64,000 nucleotides of DNA from Prorocentrum cordatum (GCA_963575745.1 CAUYUJ010003585.1:1-64000); one strand, 5' to 3'; positions 35,759 through 48,403 are shown, counted from the stretch's first letter. Made by a program: numbers and translations. Notes: generated by a model not told the origin, from the letters alone.

Positions 35759-36242
35759 TCTTTTTCCAGAAAAGAGATAGGTTCTATCCCCCCGCCGGAC
35801 TCGCCGATTCCCCGGGGACCTATGCAACTCGCTTATGATTCTGACCCAATGTCCATCCTACCTGTGACTTCAGCATCCCAGCCAAACCAGTATCGCCCCC
35901 CCCCCCCCCCCTCGGTTCCTTTGCAAAAAGTAAGATGCTCGCGCGTCCGTTTCCTCAAACATCATAAGTTTTCAAAAACCTCTGGCAACCTGTGGAGCAC
36001 GCGTATGGTTCTGACCCAGTGTCCATCCTACCTGTGAACCATTATCCTAGCTAAACTGGTATCGGCCCGCCCTCGGTTCCCTTGCAGAAAGCTACAATGC
36101 GCGCGAACTCATTGCTCAAAAGCAATCTGTGTTCGAGCATCTCGGGCAGAACATGGGACGAATTGCGCACGCGCGCGTCGTTGCGCGCGCGTGCCGAAGC
36201 CCTTCAAACACTTCTGGTTTCGGAAGCCTGTCAAGATCGAGC

Positions 36243-36320
36243 GTGCATATATCTATATACATATATATATGTAAGTATGTATGTATGTATGTATGTGTAT
36301 ATTTTTATATATATATAGTT
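36243..36320. repeat. (ATAT)n/(GTAT)n microsatellite
   Basis: TATATACATATATATG, GTAT and ATAT runs, in the same relative place as the one at 32180. Confidence 0.9.
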
Positions 36321-37004
36321 GTGTAACATACAGGCTTTCGCATCGCGGATGTTAAACAAAAGCGTGCGCGAGCTCTTGCGACTTCTTACGAAAACCATTG
36401 CTTTCTTTTTATAGATGGTCAAAACATGCTACCAAGCGGTCTTCGCGCGCGCATGTCGATATCGTTCGAATGCCCTTGCGCGCGTGCTGGGGTTGCACGA
36501 TACGTGTCGAATAACTTCTTGCGGGCCGCTCTCGCGCGCCTGCCGCGCGCGCATTTCGAATTCCATCCCAAACTTTCATCGCCGACGCGAAGACGCCGTC
36601 ATCGTCGTCGGCGTGATCAGCATCGGCGCCGTCGCTGGCTGCCCCGTCGTCGCTGCCAGCACCGTCATCAGCATCGCTACCATGATCGTCGTGTCTACCG
36701 TTTGTCGACGTTGCCATGCTACCGCGCCCGCCCAAGTCGCGTCTCGCACTGAAGTGCCCGCTGGGATGTGCCGTGCGGCCAGCGCCACTGCTTTCGCGCC
36801 GGTCGCTCCAAACTAGCTGGCCGTTGCGCGCGCGAGCATGCGCGGGCTAGCGCGGCCGCAGAGATGCATCCGCCAATGCCCAGCACTCATCGCAATCGCC
36901 CCCGCGTGGTTTTTGCAATCCAAATTGCGGGTGGGTGGGTGGGATGATTGCGCGAGAAGTGGAGTTGACAAAAATTCAAGTTCGGCAAGTGACGTGCATA
37001 TCCC

Positions 37005-37105
37005 CGGTTGCACCGCATAGATCCCACAGTTTATTCGTATTCATTGCACCAGACATATTGCATCACCTAGATGACTAGCTTGATGTTGCGTACCATATGT
37101 CGTAT
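37005..37105 (+). repeat. 14-bp minisatellite, array 3 (diverged)
   Basis: Units such as GGTTGCACCGCATA, GATCCCACAG and TTGCACCAGACATA keep only part of the 14-bp phase. It precedes the C-run block at 37140. Confidence 0.65.
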
Positions 37106-38114
37106 TATGCAGATTCTCTTTTTCGGAGATACATTTAGGAGCTTCCCCCCAGCCTTATCGCGCCAGCCTCGCACATTGCCGATTTCGCACGATTCTGCGC
37201 CATCGTCATATGACAAATGAAGTCACGCCTTCCCAGCCCAGCCGGGTTCGACCCCCCCTCCTCTTTCGTCGAATAATACAAATGCGCGCGCGCTCGTTTA
37301 TCAAACGTCGTCCTACAATGCGCGTTTCTTGCAGCATATCGGGCAAAGTCTACGCGCGCGCGTGGTCGCGCGCGCGTGCCGGAATCCGCTAAACAATTGC
37401 TGGTCTCGTAAGGATTTCAACGGCGAGTGTCCTGGGCACATATGAAACACGGGTGGTGCCATTTTTTTTGTTCAGAAAGTTTGCGCGCGTTCTTGCGCGT
37501 TCTGTGAGGATGATGCAGGCCGCCTCTTCCTCGCCATTCGAATCGCATCCGACCAAGCGGGTTCTCGTGTGCGCATGTCGAAGTCATTCGAACGCCTTTG
37601 TGGGGGGTCTTGATTTCTGTCAGTTCATTCCACGCTGGCCACTCGGGCCCATCGGCCATGTCAAATTCCTTCCACGGCCGTCATCGCCGACGCGTGGACA
37701 CCATTATCATCGCTGGCGTAATCAGCCTTGGCGTTGTCGTCGTCATCGTCATCGTCATCACCAACATCGATATTCTTGTCATCATCGTGACTGCCTTTTT
37801 CGGCGTCGCCACGATGCCGCGTCCACCCGGGTCACCGACTCGCACTGAGGCTCCCTCGCGTGAGCGCGGCCTGCGAGACGTGTTGGGGGGCCCCCAGCGG
37901 CCAGCGTCGCTGCGGCCGCGTCCGTCGCGCCAGAGCAGCTGGCCGTGCGGCGCGCGAGCCTGCGCGCGCTAGCGCGGCTGCAGCGATGTGTCAGCCAGCG
38001 CCAAGCATTCTTGGCAATCGCCACCGCGTTGGTTTTGCGAACCAAATTGCGGGCAGGTGGGTGGGATGATTGCGCGAGCAGTGGAGTTGGCAACTTCAAT
38101 TCCGGTGGGGTAAA

Positions 38115-38240
38115 ATTCGCCAGGTAGAATGCACTACATAGATGTCACAACACACATTGCACCATATGGCTTGCACGACATAAACTGTACCACGTAGATT
38201 GCGCTACATCGATTGCTCCACAAGGGTTGCGCCAGATAGG
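38115..38240 (+). repeat. 14-bp minisatellite, array 4
   Basis: Units GAATGCACTACATA, CATTGCACCATATG, GATTGCGCTACATC and GGTTGCGCCAGATA match the TAGATYGCRCMACA consensus. Confidence 0.8.
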
Positions 38241-38489
38241 TTGCTGGAAAAAAGTTTGGGGATCCACGCTTGCAAACATATGCAAGTCTATTTCCCAAAC
38301 AGTGTTTGCATTTGGGGGGCCTTACTTGTGGGAAGAGAAACTGGGCCTGGCCGTCGGTTTGGCGGCTCCGTGATCGCCGTCGCCGCCCCGTCCGTCGCCG
38401 TGTCGCTGCCGCCCGTCGTCTGGGCCTGCGCGGCGGTCTGGTGGCTCCGTGGTCGCCGTCGCCGCGTCGTCGCCGCCCTGTCGCCGTTT

Positions 38490-38622
38490 ATGTATTGCAC
38501 CACGTAGGGCGCACAACGTATGTTGCGCCGCACAGATCGCACAATGTATACTGCACCACGCAAATCGCGCCACCTAGAGTGTACAACGTGGGATGCACCG
38601 CGTAGATCGCACAACGTATTTT
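38490..38622 (+). repeat. 14-bp minisatellite, array 5
   Basis: TATTGCACCACGTA, GGGCGCACAACGTA, TGTTGCGCCGCACA and GATCGCACAATGTA follow GTCGCCGTC-rich sequence, as in array 2. Confidence 0.82.
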
Positions 38623-39879
38623 CTCCTTTTCTCAAACAAGAATCCCCCCCAGGATGATTACCCTCCGCTTTCGCCTTGCAGTTAACATGTAATTCTGCTC
38701 CGTCGTCCATCCTGAAATGAATTCGCACCATCCCAGGGGGCCGGTATCCGCCCCCCCCACCCCCCGCCATGTTCTGCAAAACAAATTATGTGTGCGCACC
38801 CGTTTATAACAAACCAGCAGTTGTCAAGAACCCTTCGCAACAAATATGACGCGAGTGCATCATGCCAACATCCTTCAACCACTTTTGGTTTCGTAAGGGC
38901 TTCACCATTAAGTATTCAAAACCTTACAACATACATGGTTTCGCAGCGTTTTTTCAAAGAAAGCTTGCGCGCGCGCTCTTGCGTATGCTTAAGACGAAAT
39001 CACCTTTCAACATGTTCATAACATGCTACCAAACGGGCTTCGCGCGCGCATGCCGAAGTCTTTCGAACGCCCTTTCGCGTTTGTTGTCGCGAGAATCCTT
39101 TGCAACACATGGGACGAAGTGCGCGCGCGCGCGCGTCGTCGCGCGCGCATCCCGAGATCCTTCAAAGACCTTCGGCTTCCCATGGGTCTTGTACTAGAGT
39201 GTCCAAATCACATTAAAAACACACATGGTTTTGCAACATCAGTTTCCGAAAACACGTTCTTGTGACTTCTCAAGGAACCATATACTTTTAACGCTTTTAA
39301 AGCTCATTTATATAACACATGCTTTTTGAATACTGCCAAACGTGCCACTCGCGCCGCATGTCGGAATCATTCGAACGCTTTGGCGCGCGTGCTGGGCGGG
39401 GGCGGACGATCCGCATCACATAATTTCATGCGGGCTACTCTCGCGCGTCGGCCACGTCGAATTCCTTCGAAAAACTTCATCACCGACGCGAGGACACAGT
39501 CGTCGTCACCTGCCTGATCAGCATCGGCGCCGTCACTGGCCGTGCCCTCGGTCATCATCGTCGCCAGCACCGCTGCTGTCATCATCGTGTCTACCGTTGT
39601 CGACATTGCCACGGTACCGCGCCCGCCCAAGCCGCCGACTCGCAAAGAAGTGTCCGCTGGGATGCGCCCAGCGGTCAGCGCCACCGCGGCCGCGTCGGTC
39701 GCGCCAAACTAGCTGGCCGCTGCGCGCCCGAGCATGTGTGGGCTAGCGCGGCCGCCAGGATGCACTATCCAACACCAAGCACTCATCGCAATCGCCGCCG
39801 CATGGAATTAGCAAACCAACTTGCGGGTGGGTGGGTGGGATGATTGCAGGAGCATGGCATGTGTCAGCTCGTTGGTAAA

Positions 39880-40350
39880 CATCGACCAAACCGCACAGAA
39901 TGCACCACATGGGTTGCCCTACATACAATGCACACCATCGATTGCGCCACGTAGACCGTAGGTTGCCCCCACAGAGGTTGCTAGTCATATGCGGCACCAC
40001 GTTGTGTGTACCACATATAATGCGCACCGCATAGAGTGCACATCATCTATTGCATCACATCGATTGCACAACCTATATTGCAATACGTATGTTGCATTTC
40101 ATATATCGCACCACATATATTGTACAATATTGAAATTGCCACGTCAATTGCACCACGTAGGGTGCACATCATCGATTGCACTACATAGTTTGCACATCGT
40201 GTATTGCGCCGCGTATGTTTAGCACAACATAGGTAACAGCACATACCTTGCACATCTTAGGTTGCACCACGTTGGTTCCACCTCACACAGGGCACTTCAT
40301 GTATTGCACACCGTATTTTTGACCACGCATTTTGCACCAACTATATTGAG
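39880..40350 (+). repeat. 14-bp minisatellite, array 6 (longest)
   Basis: About 30 degenerate units over 470 bp (GAATGCACCACATG, GATTGCGCCACGTA, GATTGCACAACCTA, GGGTGCACATCATC). It closes the higher-order repeat region on its right side. Confidence 0.85.
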
Positions 40351-41202
40351 AGAAACAGACGACGTGGGGTCCACGCTGGCTAGCACAAGCACGCAGGTAT
40401 CTTGTGTGTATGTATGAATGGATGAATGTACATATGTAGGTGTATGTGCACATACATTTCTATATACAGACTTACATATCCATCTCATTGACAGTACTTC
40501 GGTCAATACGGATCTCCCAGGGGTGGGTGTGGCATCACCTTTGATTTGCATTGGTCGGGTGGAAGTTGCTGGGTAGTACGATTTTCTTGCGCGGCTGCAC
40601 AACGCTCAGAAATGCAAGCTTGAGTTTCGTCTTGCTCCTTGTACCTAGCTGTATGTGGATACAGTGGTTGGGGGGATAATGTATCAGGAAAACTACTATG
40701 CGTCGGGAGGGCATGGTGGTTCGTGTTTCGGGAGAGGTGTGCGGAATCTAGCCATGCATTGGCTTGCCAGCTTGCCAGCTTGCAGGACAGCGATGTCACA
40801 TTCCCCCAAGCGTCAATTTCGACACCTGTTCCAGTGCCAGTGATCACTTGAGCCTACTTGTGCTTGTCGTGATTCATGCGTGCGCGTGTGTGCGTCTGGC
40901 GCAGGGTGCCTTCGACCCAGGCTGAACTCATGCGACTGGTCCGAGCTTCCAACGGAATCGATATTCAGTCGAATTGTTAGTCGGTTTTGTTTCATGAGGG
41001 GGGCAGACAGGGCGACGCTACAGTGTGCTGAGAATGACGTGGTGTGGGGTGAGCGGCCAGGGAGAAAAGGAAGTCCGCGGCAAAGATGCAGAGTTATCAT
41101 CTCAAGATCATTCGCTCCACTTTTGAGAGGGCTCAAGCTGACATCAGCTGCCCATATTTTTGTCTTGTTATCTTCCTGTCCATATTCCCCATCCGTCTCG
41201 GT
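40351..41202. other. Low-copy sequence upstream of the GDT1-family gene
   Basis: Mixed sequence without repeats or a recognised coding motif. It should include whatever promoter the downstream gene has, but no TATA-like or TTTT-box signal stands out clearly. Long minus-strand frames overlapping the gene's first exons are shadows. Confidence 0.45.
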
Positions 41203-41204
41203 AG
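41158..41204 (+). promoter_or_regulatory. Candidate spliced-leader trans-splice acceptor
   Basis: A pyrimidine-rich stretch (TTTTTGTCTTGTTATCTTCC, then CCATCCGTCTCGG) runs into TAG at 41202-41204, six bases before the proposed start codon. Dinoflagellate mRNAs receive their 5' leader at such AG sites. The 5' UTR would be very short if this site is used; AGs further upstream are alternatives. Confidence 0.45.
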
Positions 41205-41210
41205 CCAACC

Positions 41211-41270
41211 ATGACTGATATAGTTGGCGCCCTGCACGGCTTCGACCTTGGTGGCCAGATGGACGCCCAG
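41211..41270 (+). CDS. GDT1: GDT1-family gene, exon 1
   Basis: Twenty codons from ATG ([10 protein letters not shown], then [10 protein letters not shown]). The context ACCATGA is favourable. The exon ends CCCAG|GTGGC and joins exon 2 in phase 0 across a 187-bp GT-AG intron whose two edges share CAGGTG. There is no recognisable targeting signal. It is called by frame, start codon and splice fit, since this part of the family is not conserved. Confidence 0.7.
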
Positions 41271-44200
41271 GTGGCAAGCTTCTGATGTTCGTCCTAGACT
41301 CGTCTGCTAGCAGTGCGTATGTGCAACGTTCTCCCCGCATCCGGTGTCGAACAATGTGTGGGCAGGGTGGCGCTGTGCCTGCGTCTTGCGCGGGGAGGGG
41401 CCGTCGACCGGGCACCGTTTTTGGCAGGCGTGCGCGCGCGCATAGCAAACCAACCAGGTGTTCGCCAAGTCTCTCTGCATGGTCGGGGTGGCGGAGCTCT
41501 TCGACAAGACCTGGTTCATGGGCCTTATCCTGGCCATCCGCTACTCGCCGGTCCCTGTGTTCGTGGGCTCCTTTGTGGCCTTGTTCGTCCACACCATCCT
41601 CGCTGCCGCCTTCGGCTACGCGTTCGCGAGGCTTCTGCGTGCCACCCGTCCATCTCCACCGTACATTCAGCGGGCTGTGTTTCAAGAGGATGCGTGGTGC
41701 TCATCCTTGCACGCTGCGAAGTTGATGCTGGCGTTAACGTCTGGTTTCCTTCGGTTCATTCATAGTCACTTTTTCCCGTGGCCGCCGATGTTTATGATGC
41801 GCATGTGTGGAGCGTGCAGGGCCCATTTCGATCCAACCGATCCAAATCGATATCGACCTTGGCCTTCCCGATCCGACTCGATTCCGATATTCCACCCGAT
41901 GCGGCCCGATGCTTGCGCGGCCCCGCTGTGCATCCCGGCGCAGCCGATCCGATCCCATTTCGAGCCCGTGCCGATGTGCCCCGATCCGACCCGACTCGAT
42001 GCTGGGTGTTCCTGGCGTGCCGAGTCACGCAGCGCAGGGAGTGCCCACGGCCCCTCTGCAGCGGCGACTGCGGCGGCGGTGGCAACGTGGGGCACCCAGG
42101 GCCTTCGGGGGGGCGAGGAGGAGGAGGAGGAGGAGGAGGAGGAGGAGGAAGAGGAGGAGGAAGAGGAGGAGAAGCGAGGAGAATAGAGGAGGAGGAGGAG
42201 GAGGAGGAGGAGGAGGAGGAAGGAGGAGGAGGAGGGAGGAGGGAGGAGGAGGAGGAGGAGGAGGAGGCGGAGGAGGAAGGGAGGAGAAGCGAGGATAATG
42301 AGGAGGAGGAGGAGGAAGGAGGAGGAGGAGGATGAGGAGGATGGAGGAGGAGGGAGGGAGGAGGAGGAGGAGGAAGGAGGGGAGGAGGAGGAGGAGGAGA
42401 GGGGAAGAGGGAGGAAAACGGGAGAATAGAGCGAAGGAGGAGGAGGGGGGAGGATCGAGGAGGGGAGGAGGAGGAGGAGGAGGAGGAAGGAGGAGGAGGA
42501 GGAGGAGGAGGAGGAGGAGGAGGAGAGGAGGAGGAGAGCGAGGAGAATGAGGGGAGGGGAGGAGAGGAGGAGGAGGGGAGGAGGGAGGAGGAGGAGGAGG
42601 AGGAGGAGGAGGAGGAGTAGAGGAGGAGGAGGAGGAGGAGGAGGAGGAGGAAGGAGGAGGAGGAGGAGGAGGGAGGAGGGAGGAGAAGCGAGGAGAATAG
42701 AGGAGGAGGAGGAGGAGGGAGAGGAGGAGGAAGGAGGAGAGGAGGAGGGAGGAGGAGAGGAGAGGAGGAAACGGGAGAGATAGGAGGAGGAGGAGGAGGA
42801 GGAGGAGGAGGAGGAGGAAGGAGGAGGAGGAGGAGGAGGAGGAGGAGGAGGAGGAGGAGGAGGAGGAGGAGGGGAGGATAGGGAGGAGGAGGAGGGAGGA
42901 GAAGGAGCGAGGAGAATAGAGGAGGAGGAGGAGGAGGAGGAGTGAGGAGGAGGAGGAGGAGGGAGGAGGAGGAGGAGAGAGGAGGAGGAAGGAGAAAGAG
43001 GAGTAGGGAGGAGGAGGAGGAGGAGGAGGAGGAGGAGGAGGAGGAGGAGAAGGAGGAGGAGCAGGAGGAGGAGGAGGGAGGAGGAGGAGGAATGGAAGAG
43101 AGGAGGAGGAGGAGGAGGAGGAGGAGGAGGATGATCATGAGGAGGACAGCAGAGGAGAGGAGGAAGAGAAGGAGGAGGAGGAGGAGGAGCGAGGAGGAGC
43201 GAAGATGAAGAGCGAGGAGGAGCAGGAGTCCATCAGGGACTTGAGCGGCCGTTGGCACGCGCCTGGGAACCCCGAGGGGCCCAGGCGAGCACCTACGGCG
43301 CGGCACCCGGGCGAAAGGTCGGCAGCACCCACGAGGCGCCCAGACCCCCCGCGCTGTGAAAACCTCGCGACTGGAGTTTTTTCCGCGATTCTCGGCCTCG
43401 GGGGGCCCTTGCCTGGGGACCCGCGCCGCCACCAAAACGATCCAGGATGAATATCTGGTCCCAGGGAAGGGGTCCCGACCTCTGGGGGTCGACGCCATGA
43501 CAAAGACACGACGTCGGGGGTCACCACTTGCCAGGCCACCCCGACCCAGGCCAAAAGTCGTCGGCACGCACGAGGGCGGTCTCCACTTGCCAAGCCACCC
43601 CCACCCAACCCGAGTGCCCTACACCAACCCGGGTTTCGGGTTGGGGGGTGTACGGGTTCCATCGTGCTTCCTCGATGATCTGGAGTGCCCCCCCTCTGGG
43701 AATCGACGAGCCCGACGGTGGCCTCGGGTTGGGTTGGGGTGCTTTGGTAGGCAGTCGGGGGGTGGCGCGCGTGAGGCATGGCGCTGCTCAGGAGGGCTCG
43801 GAGGCTTTTGGTGAGGCTCCTCTTTCTCCTTCTCCCCCTCCTCCTCCCTCTCTCTCTCTCTCCTCCTCCTCCTCTTCCTCCTCCTCCTCCTCCTCCTCCT
43901 CCTCCTCCTCCTCCGCCTCCTCCTCCTCGCCGCACAGAGGCGCTGCACACCGAGGGCGGGTGGGGAGCGCCAGGGCCCCGCAGGAGCAAACCGATGGGCG
44001 ACCACCAGGGAGGGCTGCACTCGGGGCATGTGGGGGCGCCTCGTAGGCCCTATCTGTTGTCCCCTTCTCATGCTCCTCCTCCTGCTCCTCCTTCTCCTCC
44101 TCCTCCTCCTCCTGCTGCTCCTTCTCCTCCTGCTGCTACTCCTCCTCCTCCTCCTCCTCCTCCTCCCCGTCCTCCTCGTCCTCCTCCTCCTCCTCCTCCT

Positions 44201-46042
44201 CCTCCTCTCCTCCTCCTCCTCCTCCTCTCGCCGCGACGATTGGCGCCTGCACACCGAGGCGGGTGGGGAGCGCCAGGGACCCGCAGGAGCAAACCGGATG
44301 GGCGACCACCAGTTGGGCTGCACTCGGGGCAGGTAGGGACCCCTCCTCCTCCTCTTCCTCCTCCTCCTCCTCTCCTGCTCCTCAAAGAAAATCCTCATCC
44401 TTTCCTCCTCCTCCTGCTTCTCCCCCACCCCCCTGCCCCCTCCTCCTCCCTCCCCCCCTTCTCTCCCTGCTCCTCCTCCTCCTCCTCCTTCTCCTCCTCC
44501 TTCTCCTCCTCCTCCCCCTTCCCCTCCTCATCCTCCTCCTCCCTCCTCCTCCTTCTCCTCCCTCCTCTCCTCCCCCTCCTCCTCATCCCCCTCCGCCCGC
44601 TCCTCCTCCTCCTCCTCCTCCCTCCTCCTCCTCCTCCTCCTCCTCCTCCTCCTACTTCTCCTCCTCCTCCTCCTCCTCCTCGCTCCTCCTCCTCCTCCTC
44701 CTACTCCCCCTTCCCCTCCTCCCCCTTCCCCTCCTCCTCCTCCTCCTCCTCCTCCTCCTCCTCCTCCTCCTTCTCCTCGCTTCTCCTCCTCCTCCTGCTT
44801 CTCCTTCCTCCTGTGGGTTTCAGAGGCTGCCTGGCTGCGCTGGAGCTGCGTCCCGTGCCTCCCGTCCTCGTCCCTGCCGTGGCCGCACCCCCCGAAGCGG
44901 CACCCAGGGCGGCCAATGCGGGGGCGCACGGGAGGTCCATGGGAGCCCGAGCGGACACCGGAAAGCATTGCGCTCCGGGGAGTGGCCCACAGTAGCCCGA
45001 GCTGCCACCAGAGGGTGGGGCACCCTGGGCTACTGGGCGGCGTCAGGAGTCCAGAGGAACCAGAGCAGCCACGAGAAAATATGATGTGGCCAGCCATATC
45101 TCTTCTACAGTGCAATGTGTATTTTCACTGCGTGCACGGTTGGGGGAATGTTCCTTTTGAGGGACTCCTTCCGTACCACCATTCGGCGGATACGATCGAA
45201 TCGAAGCGCTCCAGCACCAACTATCATATATTCAAATCCAGTCATCTGAGTCAGTCCTGCCCCTTCGGAGGGGTCGCAGCCCGTGTGTTTGTGTGTTTGT
45301 GTGTGTGTATGTGTATGTTTGTGGTTGTGTGTTTGTGTGTTTGTGTGTGTGAGTGTGTATGGACAGTCACTGGCGGGACCCCTCAACGACGCCCAGAGCA
45401 GGCGGTTCAGATCAGCACGTGGGCTTCTCATTGGCGTATCCCTTTGGCCGACAAGAGCTATCGCAATTGCAGTCGCAGAGCAGGAGAGAGCTTTCTCTGG
45501 GCCTACTCAGGCTGCTTCAGCCGCACGTGCTGGACTTCCTCGCGGCTGGCCTCTTCTTGGTGTTTGCGATGATGTACTCGAGGCGATAAGGGTAATGCTG
45601 AGGATGAGGAAGGGGATGGGGATGAGGATGATCTGGATGAGGATGATGAGGATGAGGATGAGGGTGTTGATGCAGATGATGATGCTGATGATGCTGCTGA
45701 CGGCTATGATGATGAGGCTGATGTTGAGGATGATGTTGCGATGTTGATGGTAATGCTAATGCTGATGCTGATGCTGATTATGGATTATGATGATGATGCT
45801 GATGATGGTGCTGCTGCTGCTGTGATGCTGACGGTGATTTTGATAATGCTGTTAATGATGATGCTGCTGATCATGGTACAGATGCTGATGCCAACATGGG
45901 AACGCCGATGCTGCTGCTGATGATGATGATGCAGATGATGATGACGATGCTGATGCAGCTGATGATGCTGATAATGATGCTGATGCTGATGATGATGCGG
46001 ATGTTGATGATGATGATGATGCTAGTGATGACGATGCTGCTA

Positions 46043-46079
<37 letters not shown>

Positions 46080-46352
46080 GGATGATGAGGATGATGACGA
46101 TGCTGACGATGATGATGATCATGATAATGATGATGATGATGGTGATGATCATGATGCTGATTGTGATGACGATGATGATGACGATGATGACGATGATGAC
46201 GATGATGATGATGCTGATGATGATGCTGATTCTGATGATGCTGTTGATTCTGATGATGCTTGTGATGATTATTATGATGATGCTACTGCTGATGATGGTG
46301 CTGCTGCTGATGATGATACTGATGATGCTGATTATGATGATGATGATGATGC

Positions 46353-46385
<33 letters not shown>

Positions 46386-46463
46386 GATGATGATGATGAT
46401 GATTGATGATGATGTGATGATGCTGATGATGATGATGATGCATGATGCTGATGATGATGATGA

Positions 46464-46503
<40 letters not shown>

Positions 46504-46522
46504 CTGATGATGATGATGATGA

Positions 46523-46607
<85 letters not shown>

Positions 46608-48352
46608 CGGATTATGCTGATGGTGATGATGATCGAGTAATAGCGGAGAGGTCTTGGAGCAGTGCTCGGCTCAACAACCTGGCATTCGGCGTGCACGGTC
46701 GCAAGGGCCCCGCGGGGCCCAAGCCAGACCCAGGCGACGAGGGACGGGCCCCAGACGCCAGACAGGGGCAGCCCTCCGCTATGACCCCTGGTGTCTGAGG
46801 CCACCAGGAGCATCGCGGTCAGGCCGCCCCCTTCCGCCCGAGCCCTCGCGGGCTCGGCGGACTTGAGAGCTCCCGGACCCCGACGGAGGACCGCCGACGG
46901 CCGCCTTGGGGCCGTCGGCCGACATTTTCGAGCCGCGTCCAGCGGGTCTAATCTTCGCGCCCTCAGGCCGACCCGCGGCTCGAATGGCGTGCAGCTGGCT
47001 CCGGCGGCTCAGCCAGGTCGGCGCCCCGCCACCGCCGTCGGCCGCGTCGAGCCGCCTGGCCGCCCGCCTCGGCGCGGGCGCCTCACGGGGCGCGCCGCCA
47101 GCACCGCCGCCGCCGCCGCCGGCCTCGTCGGGCCGCCTGGCCTCCCGCCGCGCTCGCCCTCCAGCCGCGCCGCCCCGCGGTGGAGCCGCGCTCGGCGCCC
47201 CGCGCGCGGCGGCGCACCGCCCGCGCGCGGCCCGCCAAGCCGTCGCAGCGGCCCGCCACAAGGGCCCGAGCAGAAGCCTGTCCCGCGTGGGGTACCGCTG
47301 CCGCGCGGCGGCTGCGCCCTGGGCCGCGCGCGCCAGCAAGAGCGTGCCGACCTCCGAGGCGCGGCTCGTGCCAAGCTTCCACAGGTCCGAGAGCGGGGCC
47401 GATGAGACGGCCAGGGCTGCGTCCTTCACCGCGCCAGTGTCGATGAGCCCTGCCGCCGAGGTCCCCTCCAGCACCTTGGTGACCACCGCGTAGAGGCACG
47501 AGATGCTGAAGGCGAAGACCGCGACGAGCGGCTCCATGAGGCGCGGCACCGAGGCCTCCACGAGGCGAGGCGCCGAGGCCTTCGCCCTCGGCGAGCGCCT
47601 CCGCGAGGCGCGGCGCCGAGGCATCAAAGAGGCGCGGCACCGGGGCCTCCGCGACGAGCGGCTCCACGAGGCGCGGCGCCGAGGCCTCCGCGGCGAGCGG
47701 CTCCGCGAGGCGCGGCATCGATGCCCCCCTGACGTGCGGCTCCACGAGGCGTGGCCCCGAGGCCCCCGCGACCTCCGCGACGAGCGGCTCCACAAGGTGC
47801 GGCGCTGGTACCGAGGCCTCCACGACGAGCGGCTCCACGATGCGCGGCGCCGAGGCATCCGCGACCTCCTCGATGAGCGGCTCCACGATGCGCGGTGCTG
47901 GCGCCGCCGCCTCCACGACGAGCGGCACCACGAGGCGCGGCACTGAAGCCTCGGCGACCTCCACGATCGGCTCCACGAGGCGCGGCGCCGAGGCCGAGTC
48001 CTGTTCCTCCTCGCCCGCTCCCGCGAAGAGCCCGCTGGGCGAGGGCAGGGCGTACGGCCTGGCCGCGTTGCGGGGCGGCGTGCCGCCGCGGGCCGCCGCG
48101 ATGGCAGCGGCCGCGGCCCGCGCCCCAATGGCGGCGGCCGAAGGCCGCGGGCCCACAGACGCCCCTGGGCCCGCCGCCGTCTCCGGTCTGCTGAGCTTGC
48201 GGCGGCCGCACCGACGTGGCGGGCCCCCTACCGTTCGCGCACATCAGCAGCATCGGTGCGCATAGGCGCTATACGGCAAGGCGAGCAGGGCTCGGGCCGC
48301 ATTGCAACTGGAACCAACATGGCTACGGATGATGATGGTGATGCTGACGATG

Positions 48353-48403
<51 letters not shown>

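Larger units (their letters stand above)
31430..40350 (+). repeat. Higher-order repeat region, six copies of an about 0.5-kb module
   Basis: A module with TCGAACGCCCTTGCGCGCG, ATTTCGAATTCCTTCCAAAA, CATCGCCGACGCGAGGAC, CGACTCGCACTGAAGTGCCC and AAATTGCGGGTGGGTGGGTG occurs at about 31430-31795, 32740-33270, 34580-35110, 36430-36970, 37545-38090 and 39350-39860. Between modules lie 14-bp minisatellites, a C-run block (TTTCTCAAACAGAGAGGTTC, CTATGCAACGCG) and CG-stem hairpins. Spacing is about 1.1-1.9 kb. No stable coding frame is shared between copies. Confidence 0.85.

Noticed and set aside
40813-41685. 290-codon minus-strand frame over exons 1 and 2
   Set aside because: It is opposite the recognised GDT1-family exons, contains no motif, and is best read as a shadow of their codon composition.
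41631-41720. Exon 2 continuing as [20 protein letters not shown]
   Set aside because: It lacks the third helix expected here. Splicing at 41630 to 45511 restores the helix and the frame.
41792-43567. 591-codon minus-strand frame
   Set aside because: Mostly Ser/Leu/Pro from the complement of the GGA tract. It overlaps intron 2 and shows no family motif.
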